NCBI GenBank assembly: GCA_016703605.1
Contig: JADJBU010000005.1
Coordinates: 124,001 to 188,000 of the forward strand
Reading direction: 5' to 3'
Source of the DNA: Candidatus Villigracilis adiacens
GTDB taxonomy: Bacteria; Chloroflexota; Anaerolineae; Anaerolineales; Villigracilaceae
Length of the DNA stretch: 64,000 bases
Shown here one piece after another: positions 1 to 8,242 of the stretch; position 1 is the first letter of the stretch; each line of letters begins with the position of its first letter. The notes under the pieces are model-generated. The model saw nothing but the letters and a program-made list of their open reading frames with translations. It was not told the origin of the DNA and ran no database searches. The position numbers and the translations under genes were made by a program.

Positions 1-372
1 CGCGATCTCTCGGACTCAACTGTCCGCAGAACGTTTGGGACGGCATTGGGTCATACGTTGCTGGCATGGACCAATGCCGCCAAGGGCATGTCACGTGTTG
101 ATGCAGAGGAAGAAAAACTCAAAGCCGAGTTGAACGCCCATTGGGAGGTTATCAGCGAAGGGGCGCAGACGATCCTCCGCGCGGCGGGAAAGAGCGACGC
201 GTACGAGACGCTTAAGTCTCAGACGAGAGGCAGCCAAATGGACCGGACCCATTACAAGTCCTGGGTCGAAGCGTTGCAGGTAGATGAGGAAACGCGTCGG
301 CGTTTGATCAGCTTATCGCCAGAATCCTATCTCGGCGTTGCAATTCAAATCACAGACGAAATTACGCGCTGA
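1..372 (+). CDS. purB: Adenylosuccinate lyase, C-terminal part (cut by window start)
   Basis: The frame is open from base 1 and gives 123 residues before TGA. It begins RDLSDSTVRRTFGTALGHTL and continues through a helical tail (NAHWEVISEGAQTILRAAG, then TRGSQMD). This matches the C-terminal domain of the E. coli-type PurB branch (RDLTDSTVLRNLG..., NWEVLAEPIQTVMR, LTRGKRVD). The enzyme removes fumarate from SAICAR and from adenylosuccinate in purine synthesis. The catalytic domain lies outside the window. purA follows 25 bases later, so the two steps from IMP to AMP are adjacent and probably cotranscribed. Identity is by recognition of the family only. Confidence 0.9.
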   Translation, partial: RDLSDSTVRRTFGTALGHTLLAWTNAAKGMSRVDAEEEKLKAELNAHWEVISEGAQTILRAAGKSDAYETLKSQTRGSQMDRTHYKSWVEALQVDEETRRRLISLSPESYLGVAIQITDEITR

Positions 373-397
373 GCGAAGCGGCGCAGAAGGAGTGAAC

Positions 398-1663
398 ATG
401 ACAGTGATCGCAGTGATCGGTTCGCAATGGGGCGACGAGGGCAAGGGCAAGGTGGTGGATTTTCTGGCAGAGCGTGCAGATTATGTGGCGCGCTTCAACG
501 GCGGGAACAATGCCGGGCATACCGTCATCAATGAGTTTGGGACGTTCAAGATTCATCTTGTGCCTTCGGGCATTTTTGCGCAGAACACGGTGGGATTGAT
601 CGGCGGCGGTGTGGTGATCGACCCGGCGGTACTGATCGAAGAGATCGAGATGCTGGACAAGGCAGGCGTGAATGTGAACGGACGTTTGTGGGTTTCGCCG
701 CGTTCGCACATCATCATGCCGTATCATAAGATTTTGGACGGCCTGTACGAAGAAGCCAAAGGCGCGGGCGCGACCGGCACGACGCGGCGCGGAATTGGTC
801 CCGTGTTTGCGGACAAGGTCAGTTACAACGGCATTCGTTGGACGGATTTTGCGAGCGACATCTTCGAGCAGAGGCTCGAAGTGCAGTTGACCCTGAAGAA
901 CAAGATCATCGTCGCACTGGGCGGCGAAGCGTTGAAGTTCGAGCAGGTGCGCGACGAGTATCGCGGACATTATGCGAAGGTCAAGCCGTATTTGAAAGAG
1001 TTGTTTTCGCTGGTGCAGGATGGATTGAAAGCGAACAAAACCTTTTTGCTCGAACAGGCGATGGGTTCGTTTTTGGACACGGATTGGGGGACGTATCCCT
1101 TCGTGACGGCTTCGACGACCATCCCTTCGGCGGCGTCGGCGGGACTTGGCATTCCGCCGAAATATATTCAGAACGTGGTCGGTGTGACCAAAGCCTACAC
1201 CACGCGCGTTGGCGCGGGTCCGTTGCCCACGGAAATTCACGACACTGAAAGCGAAGTGTATAAAAAATTCGGCGAAGTCGCCGCCACAACGGGACGCATC
1301 CGCCGCGTGGGCTGGCTGGATTTGGAGATCGTGCGCACCGCTGCCCAACTGAGCGGCATGACCGAAATTTGTTTAACCAAACTAGATGTGTTGAGCGGCT
1401 TGAAGGAAATTAAAGTTTGCACCGGCTACAAGTTGAACGGTGAAACCGTCCGCTATGCGGATGTGGATGCGTATGGCTTGGATACAGTGGAATGTGTTTA
1501 CGAATCCTTCCCCGGCTGGAGCGAGGACATCAGGGTGGCAAAGTCATTTGAAGACTTACCCGTCAACGCGCAGAAGTATGTGAGGATGATCGAAGAAGCA
1601 GCGGGAGTCCCTGTCAAGTGGATCGGGGTGGGTCCGGCAAGGGAGGAGACGATTCGGAGATAG
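398..1663 (+). CDS. purA: Adenylosuccinate synthetase
   Basis: GTP-dependent condensation of IMP with aspartate, the first committed step to AMP. The protein is 421 residues, normal for the family. It has the P-loop-like GSQWGDEGKGK near residue 8, NGGNNAGHT, TTRRGIGPVFADK and the C-terminal TKAYTTRVGAGPLPTE segment that binds IMP and aspartate. An earlier ATG at 338 is in frame but lies inside purB. The ATG at 398 has AAGGAG just upstream and begins with the family-typical MTVIAVIGSQWG, so it was chosen. It sits 25 bases after purB. Confidence 0.97.
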   Translation: MTVIAVIGSQWGDEGKGKVVDFLAERADYVARFNGGNNAGHTVINEFGTFKIHLVPSGIFAQNTVGLIGGGVVIDPAVLIEEIEMLDKAGVNVNGRLWVSPRSHIIMPYHKILDGLYEEAKGAGATGTTRRGIGPVFADKVSYNGIRWTDFASDIFEQRLEVQLTLKNKIIVALGGEALKFEQVRDEYRGHYAKVKPYLKELFSLVQDGLKANKTFLLEQAMGSFLDTDWGTYPFVTASTTIPSAASAGLGIPPKYIQNVVGVTKAYTTRVGAGPLPTEIHDTESEVYKKFGEVAATTGRIRRVGWLDLEIVRTAAQLSGMTEICLTKLDVLSGLKEIKVCTGYKLNGETVRYADVDAYGLDTVECVYESFPGWSEDIRVAKSFEDLPVNAQKYVRMIEEAAGVPVKWIGVGPAREETIRR

Positions 1664-1664
1664 G

Positions 1665-1749
1665 CTTGTTATTTCGAGAAATCTTTTTGGCATTGTCCAA
1701 GATTTCTCCCCGCTTCGCTCATCGAAATGACAAGCCGCTGAGTAGTTAC
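1665..1749 (+). repeat. Partial copy of MITE-like family B
   Basis: The sequence shares the core TTTCGAGAAATCTTTTTGGC and the right end (CTGAGTAGTTAC) with the full copy at 23046-23156 and, inverted, with 37897-38007. The left end is missing. It lies directly after the purA stop codon. The core is itself near-palindromic (GAGAAATC...GATTTCTC). Confidence 0.75.
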
Positions 1750-1858
1750 AACGAAACAACCGCCGAGGAAATGGAGGACCAGGTCCGCTGGCTGAGTGAT
1801 TGGGAAAAGGATTAACCCGACGGGGCGGCGCGAAACCAGGCGGATTTTTCCCTGCTTG

Positions 1859-1889
1859 AAAAAAAGAGACAGCCTCTCGACCGTCTCTT
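1859..1889 (-). terminator. Rho-independent terminator of the yggS-yggT-DUF167 operon
   Basis: Read on the minus strand: AGAGAC, a 12-base loop, GTCTCT, then an eight-base T run. It lies about 30 bases past the DUF167 stop codon. Three copies of the heptamer CTATTCA (1894-1914) lie between gene and terminator. Confidence 0.7.
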
Positions 1890-1921
1890 CCACTATTCAC
1901 TATTCACTATTCACTGCCTTA

Positions 1922-2230
1922 TCAATCCATATGCGCCACAATGCGTTGATGAGCCGTCTCCGTATCCATATCCAGGATCGAAACGAGTTTATCCCGTCCG
2001 CTTTCACCGGCGACGATCTCAACCCGCGACTTTGGCACACCCAGCACCTCGGCAAGGAAGGCGACCAGTTCGGTGTTGAGTTTATCGTCCGCGGGATCGG
2101 CGGATAAATGCACCTTGACCGTGCCGTCGTTCAGCACGCCCGCGATCTGGTTGCGGCTCGAACGCGGCGTGATGCGCAGCGCCAGCGCCGATCCGCGTTT
2201 GCCGTCATGGAGAACATAGTTTCTTGTCAT
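1922..2230 (-). CDS. DUF167 / YggU family protein
   Basis: A 102-residue protein with the DUF167 pattern: LRITPRSSRNQIAGVLNDGT, then VKVHLSADPADDKLNTELVAFLAEVLGV, then VEIVAGESGRDK. Small alpha/beta proteins of this family are widespread and have no settled function. The tail after GRDKLVSIL is slightly longer than usual. It follows YggT by 19 bases; the YggS-YggT-YggU order is conserved in many bacteria, which supports the assignment. Confidence 0.9.
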   Translation of the reverse strand: MTRNYVLHDGKRGSALALRITPRSSRNQIAGVLNDGTVKVHLSADPADDKLNTELVAFLAEVLGVPKSRVEIVAGESGRDKLVSILDMDTETAHQRIVAHMD

Positions 2231-2249
2231 GATACACCTCGGGTAAGAG

Positions 2250-2513
2250 TTATAACGAGAGCAGGATGCCGATCACAAGCTGCTTCAACAATTCCAGGGC
2301 AAGGATCAGGAACAGGGGACTGAAATCGACCGCCCCGGTGTTCCCCATCAGGTTGCGAATGGGGTTGAGAAAGGGTCCCACGATCCGCTCCAACGCCTCG
2401 CGCACGGGATGGTAGGGCGAAAGAAAAAAGGATAATAACGAGTTCGCGATCACAACCCATATAAAGGTCTCAACCACCACCCGAATAAACAAGACCAGAA
2501 ATTCGACGTTCAT
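2250..2513 (-). CDS. YggT family integral membrane protein
   Basis: 87 residues with two hydrophobic segments, about 8-30 and 66-86, around the YggT signature (SPYHPVREALERIVGPFLNPIRNLM). YggT proteins are small inner-membrane proteins linked with cell-envelope and osmotic functions, but their activity is not established. Its ATG overlaps the stop of yggS by four bases, so translation is probably coupled. Confidence 0.9.
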   Translation of the reverse strand: MNVEFLVLFIRVVVETFIWVVIANSLLSFFLSPYHPVREALERIVGPFLNPIRNLMGNTGAVDFSPLFLILALELLKQLVIGILLSL

Positions 2514-3250
2514 GCATTCTCCGTGTTGTAATGTCTTGCTCCGACAATGGCAGCGCCGACCCGGACGTACGTCGCGCCTTCCTCCACCGCAACCTCAAAA
2601 TCAGAACTGGTTCCCATGGACAACTCGCCCAGGTCAACCTGTGGGAACCGGGAGGAAAGAAAATCCCTCAGCCGCCTCAGTTTTATAAAATACGGACGGG
2701 ACGCCCCCGCATCCCCGCCCAGGGGCGGCATGGTCATCAGCCCGCGCGCGCGCAAATTTGGCAGGGAAAAAATCTCAGAGAACTCACCCGAAAGTTCCGC
2801 CCAGCGCGATTCATCCGAAGCATCCCAGCCGCCCTTGCTCTCCTCGCCGCCCACGTTGAATTCGAGCAGAACCGGCAAAACGCGCCCCGCCTCCGCGCAG
2901 AAGCGGTCCAGCCGTTTCGCAAGTTTCAGGCTGTCGAGCGAGTGCATAAAGTTAAAGTTCCCAGCCACCATCTGCGCTTTGCGGCTCTGGACGTGACCGA
3001 TCATATGCCATTCTACCGCAGAAAAATTTGCCAATGATTGAATTTTCGTGACACCCTCCTCCGCGTAGTTTTCGCCGAGGATGAGACACCCCGCCCCGAC
3101 CGCCGCCCGGGCTGTTTCCACCGGTTGAGCCTTGGTCACCACGACGAGTTTCACCGCTTCCGCGCCCCGCCCCGAGCGTTTTGCCGCTGCCGAGATTTTA
3201 TCCAGCGTCCCCAGGTATCGTTCACGGATGGAATTTACGAGTTCATTCAT
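2510..3250 (-). CDS. YggS family pyridoxal phosphate homeostasis protein
   Basis: 246 residues, typical for PLPBP/YggS. The PLP lysine is in LVVVTKAQP near residue 40, followed by LILGENYAEEG; later come EWHMIGHVQSRKA, the SLD motif (HSLDSLKLA), LLEFNVGGEESKGG, GLMTMPP and the phosphate-binding LSMGTSSDFEVAVEEGA. It binds PLP and helps keep vitamin B6 pools in balance without known enzymatic activity. First gene of the yggS-yggT-DUF167 operon. A small palindrome (GTAGCGCAAGTC TATAGACTTGCGCTAC, 3260-3287) lies just upstream. Confidence 0.93.
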   Translation of the reverse strand: MNELVNSIRERYLGTLDKISAAAKRSGRGAEAVKLVVVTKAQPVETARAAVGAGCLILGENYAEEGVTKIQSLANFSAVEWHMIGHVQSRKAQMVAGNFNFMHSLDSLKLAKRLDRFCAEAGRVLPVLLEFNVGGEESKGGWDASDESRWAELSGEFSEIFSLPNLRARGLMTMPPLGGDAGASRPYFIKLRRLRDFLSSRFPQVDLGELSMGTSSDFEVAVEEGATYVRVGAAIVGARHYNTENA

Positions 3251-3292
3251 GGGACAAATTGTAGCGCAAGTCTATAGACTTGCGCTACAGGT

Positions 3293-4072
3293 CTACGCCA
3301 GCGCCATCAGCGCCCCGAACCGGCCTGTCCTGCCTTTTTCGGCGCGATGGGAGTACCAATCGTCCAGGTGGCAGGCGGTGCATAGACCGGATATCTGAAT
3401 CTGCTCGACCCCCGCATTTTGCAACTGCAACGCATTGGCTGTCCACAAGTCGAGGTAGATTCTGCCGTCTCGTGTTTGCAGAATTTTTTCGGAATCAGAT
3501 TCGAACTTCCCGCGGAATTGATCGGCGACTTCCCCGCCCACTTCGTAATGGTCGACGCCGATGGATGGACCGATGCCCGCCACGATGTCGCCTGGCTTCG
3601 ACCCGTAGCGTTCCTGCATCGCCTTCACGGAGACTTCAGCGACGCCCTTCACGGTTCCCATCCACCCGGCATGGGCAATGCCGACAACTTTTTTCACTGG
3701 GTCGTGGAATAAGAGCGGCACGCAGTCTGCAAAGCGCATGAAGAGCGAAACAGCCGGGTTGTCGGTGAAAAGGATGTCGGCTTTTTGGGAGGGGCTGTCA
3801 AGCGGACGCGGGGCATCGGCGTGGACAATGTCAACTCCGTGGACCAGCCACACGTCATGGAGGGAAGCGGGGTTTCGTCCAAGCGCGTTGAAGGCGTGCA
3901 TTCGATTCTCCGTCACGCGCTGCGAGTCATCGCCCACAGAAATGCTCAGGTTGAGCGACGTCCACGGTTCGGGGCTGATTCCGCCCTGGCGGGTAAAGAC
4001 CGCGTTGAGGACTTCTTTTGAAAAAATATCGAACTGGTAATAATGCAGTCCGTCGGATTGGTCGAAGGGCAT
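3293..4072 (-). CDS. PgeF/YfiH (LACC1-like) multifunctional nucleoside enzyme
   Basis: 259 residues of the former DUF152 or polyphenol oxidase family, now known for purine nucleoside phosphorylase/adenosine deaminase activity and, in E. coli, for removing misincorporated serine from peptidoglycan precursors. Visible motifs are FTRQGGIS near the start, WLVHGVDIVHAD, RFADCVPLLFHD and GIAHAGWMGT (the Cys and His metal-site residues), and LCTACHLDDWYSHRAE near the end. The start codon directly follows the stop of the upstream DUF2085 gene, so these belong to one transcript. Confidence 0.92.
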   Translation of the reverse strand: MPFDQSDGLHYYQFDIFSKEVLNAVFTRQGGISPEPWTSLNLSISVGDDSQRVTENRMHAFNALGRNPASLHDVWLVHGVDIVHADAPRPLDSPSQKADILFTDNPAVSLFMRFADCVPLLFHDPVKKVVGIAHAGWMGTVKGVAEVSVKAMQERYGSKPGDIVAGIGPSIGVDHYEVGGEVADQFRGKFESDSEKILQTRDGRIYLDLWTANALQLQNAGVEQIQISGLCTACHLDDWYSHRAEKGRTGRFGALMALA

Positions 4073-5082
4073 TTACTTGCCTGCCTCGATCACTGCGGAT
4101 TTCTTGATGTAATACTGGCGGGTCTCGTTCATCGATTCTTCGATGTTGGGGTAGGCGAACCAGGCGGTGAAAAAGCCGAACAGGCTGCCGGTCAGGGCGC
4201 GCAGGAAGGGCGTGCTTTCACGATAGGGGACGATTGCTGAAAGCCAGTCCCAGTTGAACTGGCTGAAGAGTTGGGAGAAGCCGTCGAGCCCGACAGGCGC
4301 GATGCCGAGCAGAAGCCAGAGCATCCAATGCAGGGATTTGAAGCGCCTGCCAGTCAGACCAAAGGCGACGCCAAAGCCGAGGATCGCCAGGTAGATGGCG
4401 GTATCGCGTTCGCAAAGCGCGATCTTGTAGCCGAGGGTCTCGCTGCCGGTGAAGTTGCGGGCATCGAAACGGGTGAGGCTGAAGGGATCGTCTGCCCCTG
4501 AATGCCGGTAGCTTCCTCGAAGGTTTTATATCCCTCCACCCGCGCCTCTTTGAGGGGGTAAAAAGGTTGTTCGCCGTAAAGGAAAAACGAACGAAAGGCG
4601 AATTGATGGCAGAGCGGTTTGTATATACGGTAGATCACATTTGCCGCGTCCTCCGCGCCGAGTTTCATCAGGGTTGGGGCAAGGATCGGCAAGCCGACAT
4701 AAAAGAGCATGAACAGGTTCAGGATCAACAGGTAATGTTTTGCGATCCAAAAGGATATGCGGTCTCCAGCGCTCAAGGTTTTGCCTTTCTTTAATTTATA
4801 GTTATAGACTGGGTCGTCCAGTTTTTCGAGCTGGTTCTTGCGGTCGGACGCCGCGCCGAGGGTGATCTGTAACTTCTCGCGCGAGATCGGCGCGTGGAGG
4901 GTGTACGGTCCCACTTCGATGACGGGGATCTGGTCCTTGTATTTTGCGTAAATCGCCGAGTCGAGGGTGATGTCCACTTCGGCGAGCCGGTGGGGATATT
5001 TCTCCCGCAGGTCGTCGAGATGCTCCCGCGCTTCATCGCACAGGGGACAGTCTTTTTTGGTGAAGAGGGTTACGTTTAGCAT
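4073..5082 (-). pseudogene. DUF836 (glutaredoxin-like)-DUF2085 membrane fusion protein, frameshifted
   Basis: The N-terminus (about residues 1-75, MLNVTLFTKKDCPLCDEARE) is a thioredoxin-fold DUF836 domain with a CPLC redox motif. It is followed by a hydrophobic stretch and a DUF2085 domain (CHQFAFRSFFLYGEQPFYPL). After ATGIQG the frame is lost at the four-C run 4495-4498. Adding one G on the coding strand restores GADDPFSLTRFDARNFTG and the rest of DUF2085, with membrane segments, down to the stop at 4073. Total would be about 336 residues. The start at 5082 was preferred over one at 5136, whose extra residues are encoded by a palindromic repeat. A single indel in a homopolymer may be a sequencing error rather than a dead gene. 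Confidence 0.8.
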
Positions 5083-5091
5083 AAATAAGTA

Positions 5092-5157
5092 TAGGAGTCC
5101 AAAGTCTCCTGACTTTGGACTGGCAAACTCCAACATCTGGAGATGTTGGAGTCCAAA
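5092..5157. repeat. Pair of short palindromes (AGTCT-type family)
   Basis: Two hairpins side by side: CCAAAGTC TCCT GACTTTGG and CCAACATCT GG AGATGTTGG, each followed by an AGTCC-type end. The same architecture with different but complementary stems occurs around 8180-8230, inside queA (20130-20200) and inside the MITE copies at 8243 and 62978. Confidence 0.7.
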
Positions 5158-5889
5158 TTAGAGTCCGAAGTCGTAGAAGAAGAATTGTCCGCGCTGGGCG
5201 ATGATCTCGAAGGTGCCGGAGAAGAGCAGGATGCCGATGACGACGAGGATGACTCCCATGGCGATCTCGACATAGCGCATGGTCTTGCTGTATTTGCGCA
5301 GGACGGTCGTCACCCAGCCGATGCCGAGGGCGGCGATCAGGAATGGGATGGCGAGCCCGGCTGAGTAAAAGGAAAGAAGCGTGGCTCCCTGAGAAATGCT
5401 CCCGCCGTTGATGGCGAGGGTCAGAATTGCGCCGAGGACGGGACCGACGCAGGGCGACCATCCCGCCGAGAAGAAGACCCCCATCAGCGCGGAGGAGAGG
5501 TAGCCGAGTTTTGGGTCTGGGGCTTTTTGAACGCGGGTATCGTAAGCGAGGAAGGGGATGTGAAAGACGCCGATCATATGCAGACCGAAGATGACGACCA
5601 CGATCCCGCCGATCTTTGCCAGCCAGAAGCGCAGGTCGTAAAGCAATCCGCCCGCGAAGGACGCGGCAACGCCGAGCAGGACGAAAACGATGCTGAATCC
5701 CAGAACGAATGCCAGCCCGTGAGAGAAGGTCAGCCAACGGCTGGGTTTTTCGCCCGGAGCGCCGCTGCCGGCTGCGATCCCGCCGAGGTAGCCCACATAA
5801 GCGGGGACCAGCGAAAATACGCAGGGCGAAAGAAAGGATGCCAGCCCGGCCAGCAGGGCGAGCCATACGGTGATGTTTGAAATATCCAT
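5158..5889 (-). CDS. CcdA-type cytochrome c biogenesis / thiol-disulfide transmembrane protein
   Basis: 243 residues with six predicted membrane helices. The redox cysteines sit in LASFLSPCVFSLVPAYVGYL (helix 1) and AGWSPCVGPVLGAILTL (helix 4), the hallmarks of CcdA/DsbD-beta. It passes reducing power from cytoplasmic thioredoxin across the membrane, for haem attachment or protein disulfide reduction. The thioredoxin-fold DUF836 protein just downstream on the same strand fits a redox role. It starts 22 bases after the L,D-transpeptidase stop, so one transcript is likely. Confidence 0.93.
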   Translation of the reverse strand: MDISNITVWLALLAGLASFLSPCVFSLVPAYVGYLGGIAAGSGAPGEKPSRWLTFSHGLAFVLGFSIVFVLLGVAASFAGGLLYDLRFWLAKIGGIVVVIFGLHMIGVFHIPFLAYDTRVQKAPDPKLGYLSSALMGVFFSAGWSPCVGPVLGAILTLAINGGSISQGATLLSFYSAGLAIPFLIAALGIGWVTTVLRKYSKTMRYVEIAMGVILVVIGILLFSGTFEIIAQRGQFFFYDFGL

Positions 5890-5911
5890 TTATGCTCCGG
5901 TTCGGCTGAAC

Positions 5912-7075
5912 TTAAAACTGAGTTTCCGTCGAGTTGACGATGGTGCCGTGGTCGGGCAATTCGCGGCGCTCTTCACCGGCTCCGAGCGATACAAAAGGCA
6001 TACTCCAGCGGAATATCCATTTGGCGTCTTCGGGGGTGACGTTGACGCAGCCGTGCGAGCGCCTTTCGCCGAAGGCATTGTGCCAGAACGCGCCGTGAAT
6101 GGCGACTCCGCCCGAGGCGATAAAGGTACACCAGGGCACAGCGGGGGTCGAATACCCCGAGCCTTCGTTCCCGGCAGTCATATTCTTCGAGACGATCTTC
6201 CAGTAGGTCAACAAGGTCCCGGCTGGGGTGGCGTAGGTGTCAACCACTTCGCCGGTGACGGGATCGTAGCGTTTACCGGAAGAAATACGGCAGAAGAAGA
6301 CTTCGCGCCCGCCTTCAAAGCAGGAGAGGGATTGATAATCCAGGTCAACCGAGATGGTTTTCTCATTTGGGTCAACTTCGGGCGCAATCGTGGTGACGTC
6401 GGCTTCTGTCAGGATCTTGAATGCCGCGCCGTCTCCCCAGAAGAATTCTCCATAACCGCCATAGCCATAACCTCGTCCATTGGCGTCTTCGTTCCAGCGG
6501 TATTCCGGAAAGCCATTATTCGTGCGTACCTGGTCGATCCAGACCACCTGCCCGTAATACAGGCGCGGCGGGAAGTTGAAGGAAATGTGATCCTGAAGCC
6601 AGGGGGAGGCGATGATGCCTTCGTGAGCGATGTCGACGTAGGGAACGGTCACCTCCGCCCAAAAGCCCTGCCCGTTGGGGAGTTCGGTCACGGGGATATT
6701 CGGCAGGTTCTTTGTCGGTTGGACGACCGAACCGTAGACATATCCCTGCGGGGTTTCGACATAACGCTGATTCGTCAATCCGCCGATGACATTGCCCACC
6801 ACTTCGCGGTTCCATTCCACGAGCGAGTCCGCGCCGAGTTTGCCAATGGATGTATTCTGGTTCGGGTTATTGGTCGGCCGGTTGCGGATGTCAATATCCG
6901 GCTCGGTGACACGCCCGATGATGGCGCTGCCCGGAAACTGCGGCAGACGTTTGGGCTGGCTGAAAATATCCCAGCGGTAATCGATATCGTGGGGGGAGAC
7001 CCGGCTGAACGCCATCGCGCCAAGGCCAAGACCGGCAAGTTTTATAAAATCGCGTCGGGAGATGTATTTCCTCAT
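5912..7075 (-). CDS. L,D-transpeptidase (YkuD) with Tat signal
   Basis: 387 residues from the ATG at 7075, chosen because it opens a twin-arginine signal (RKYISRRDFIKLAGLGLGA) and has GAAGGTG upstream. An earlier in-frame start would add residues from a repeat. The YkuD catalytic motif is complete: AIHGAFWHNAFGERRSHGCVN around residue 340, with catalytic Cys in SHGCVN. Such enzymes make 3-3 cross-links in peptidoglycan or attach proteins to it, outside the membrane. The middle region contains SH3-like beta-rich segments. Grouped with CcdA and a redox membrane protein, all envelope functions. Confidence 0.9.
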   Translation of the reverse strand: MRKYISRRDFIKLAGLGLGAMAFSRVSPHDIDYRWDIFSQPKRLPQFPGSAIIGRVTEPDIDIRNRPTNNPNQNTSIGKLGADSLVEWNREVVGNVIGGLTNQRYVETPQGYVYGSVVQPTKNLPNIPVTELPNGQGFWAEVTVPYVDIAHEGIIASPWLQDHISFNFPPRLYYGQVVWIDQVRTNNGFPEYRWNEDANGRGYGYGGYGEFFWGDGAAFKILTEADVTTIAPEVDPNEKTISVDLDYQSLSCFEGGREVFFCRISSGKRYDPVTGEVVDTYATPAGTLLTYWKIVSKNMTAGNEGSGYSTPAVPWCTFIASGGVAIHGAFWHNAFGERRSHGCVNVTPEDAKWIFRWSMPFVSLGAGEERRELPDHGTIVNSTETQF

Positions 7076-7093
7076 TAATTCACCTTCTATATC

Positions 7094-7232
7094 GTAGGGG
7101 CAACCCGTCCGCATCTCAAAGAACCTTTTTGCGCAATGAGAGGGTTGCCCTACGCGCGGACATTTTCTTGTCCACGGGCGACCCTCCCTTTTCGTTTTTG
7201 CGGTTTGAACAACCTGGACGGGTCGCCCCTAC
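7094..7232. repeat. GTAGGGGC-type inverted-repeat element
   Basis: Outer arms GTAGGGGCAACCCGTCC (7094-7110) and GGACGGGTCGCCCCTAC (7216-7232) form an imperfect terminal inverted repeat of 17 bases. Inner GGGTTGCCCTACGCGCGGAC and GTCCACGGGCGACCCTC are related to the arms. Total 139 bases. Elements of this look are scattered in many bacterial genomes. No clear target duplication is visible. Confidence 0.75.
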
Positions 7233-7299
7233 ATCATAATAACAATTGGCAAGCATACCTGCAAACAAAACCATCGTCAACAGCGCGGTGAGAGCAGGA

Positions 7300-7950
7300 T
7301 TAATCGGCAAGGTATTCCTCCAGCGCGCGCAGGCAGTTAGCGCTCAATTTATGCCCAACCTCATCCTCACAATAAATAATGGAAGCCCCTGCCTTCTCCA
7401 TCAACTCCATCGAAGCCCGGGCGCGGTCGATGGGTACGAGTTCATCCAGCGTGCCGTGCGCCACGAAAATCCGCTTGCCGCCCAACGCGCCTTTCTCCAC
7501 ATAATCATCCAGGCCGGACGGCAGGAAACCCGCCAGCACCCCCATTTTTTGGATTCGATCTGGGAAGAGCATTCCCAGCACGTTGACCATTGCCCCGCCC
7601 TGGCTGAATCCAATCACGTCGAACTTTTCCGCCTCGACCCCGACCGAAGCGGAGTACTCGTCCACAAGCCGGATCAACGCCCCAGCGGAGGGCAAAAGCG
7701 TCTCGAGGCTGGGTCTGCCAAACGTCTGGACCTGAGCCGGGCGCCAGGAGAATCCCTGCGGGTCGGCGGCATGAGGCGCGCGCGGGGCGATAATCCAATG
7801 CTTCTCGCCGGAAAAATTCCGCGCGAAGACCCACATCGAGTTTTCGTCGCCGGTCCAGCCGTGGAGCATGACCAGCAGGCGCCGGTTCCCAGACACCGCC
7901 GGGCGGAAGCGCATCATCCAGCCGTTGAATTCAATCGTTTCTGTGTTCAT
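7300..7950 (-). CDS. Alpha/beta hydrolase, phospholipase/carboxylesterase family
   Basis: 216 residues from ATG 7950 (a GTG four codons upstream is less likely). The fold is clear: LLVMLHGWTGDE near the start (oxyanion loop), nucleophile Ser in VIGFSQGGAM, acid in VAHGTLDELVP and His in CEDEVGHKLS. Substrates of this family are small esters; the specific one cannot be read. It overlaps the end of the small membrane protein gene (7931-8173) by 20 bases, so the two are probably cotranslated. Confidence 0.88.
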   Translation of the reverse strand: MNTETIEFNGWMMRFRPAVSGNRRLLVMLHGWTGDENSMWVFARNFSGEKHWIIAPRAPHAADPQGFSWRPAQVQTFGRPSLETLLPSAGALIRLVDEYSASVGVEAEKFDVIGFSQGGAMVNVLGMLFPDRIQKMGVLAGFLPSGLDDYVEKGALGGKRIFVAHGTLDELVPIDRARASMELMEKAGASIIYCEDEVGHKLSANCLRALEEYLAD

Positions 7951-8173
7951 CCGGGTTTGCACGTTTTACGATCCAGTCCATTCCATAAAGTGAGATGAAA
8001 ATCAGCCCGATGGGGATAAAGGCCGCGAGGATGCAAAGAAAGCCGGTGACTGCCGCGCCGAATCCGTAGATCAGCCAGATCAACCCCAGCCCGGCAATCA
8101 AAAGCAGCAGGATCGCGCCGACTACAAGCCGGGTGTCTGTGGAACGTTTATATTTTCTTAAATCTCGGGTCAT
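7931..8173 (-). CDS. Small membrane protein
   Basis: 80 residues from ATG 8173 (MTRDLRKYKRSTDTRLVVGA). Two hydrophobic segments, about 16-37 and 40-62, flanked by charged ends; the tail is VKRANPDEHRND. I do not recognise a family. The longer frame from 8227 begins inside a palindromic repeat with a GTG and was rejected. Cotranscribed with the downstream esterase. Confidence 0.7.
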   Translation of the reverse strand: MTRDLRKYKRSTDTRLVVGAILLLLIAGLGLIWLIYGFGAAVTGFLCILAAFIPIGLIFISLYGMDWIVKRANPDEHRND

Positions 8174-8179
8174 GATATG

Positions 8180-8232
8180 GCTCCAAAGCCGCCCGGCTTT
8201 GGAGTGCAAAATCTGGAGATTTTGCACTCCGG
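8180..8232. repeat. Pair of short palindromes (same family as 5092-5157)
   Basis: Hairpins CCAAAGCC GCCC GGCTTTGG and GCAAAATCT GG AGATTTTGC, followed by ACTCC. The stems differ from those at 5092-5157, but both sides changed together. Confidence 0.7.
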
Positions 8233-8242
8233 AAACTCAATT

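Noticed and set aside
838..1248. Plus-strand frame inside purA
   Set aside because: Shadow in another frame of a gene with full family motifs.
5870..7078. A 402-codon plus-strand frame
   Set aside because: Exactly antisense to the L,D-transpeptidase, which has clear motifs.
7116..7310. 64-codon minus-strand frame with a hydrophobic start
   Set aside because: Mostly encoded by the GTAGGGGC repeat and overlapping the esterase end. A small membrane peptide cut by the repeat is conceivable but not supported.
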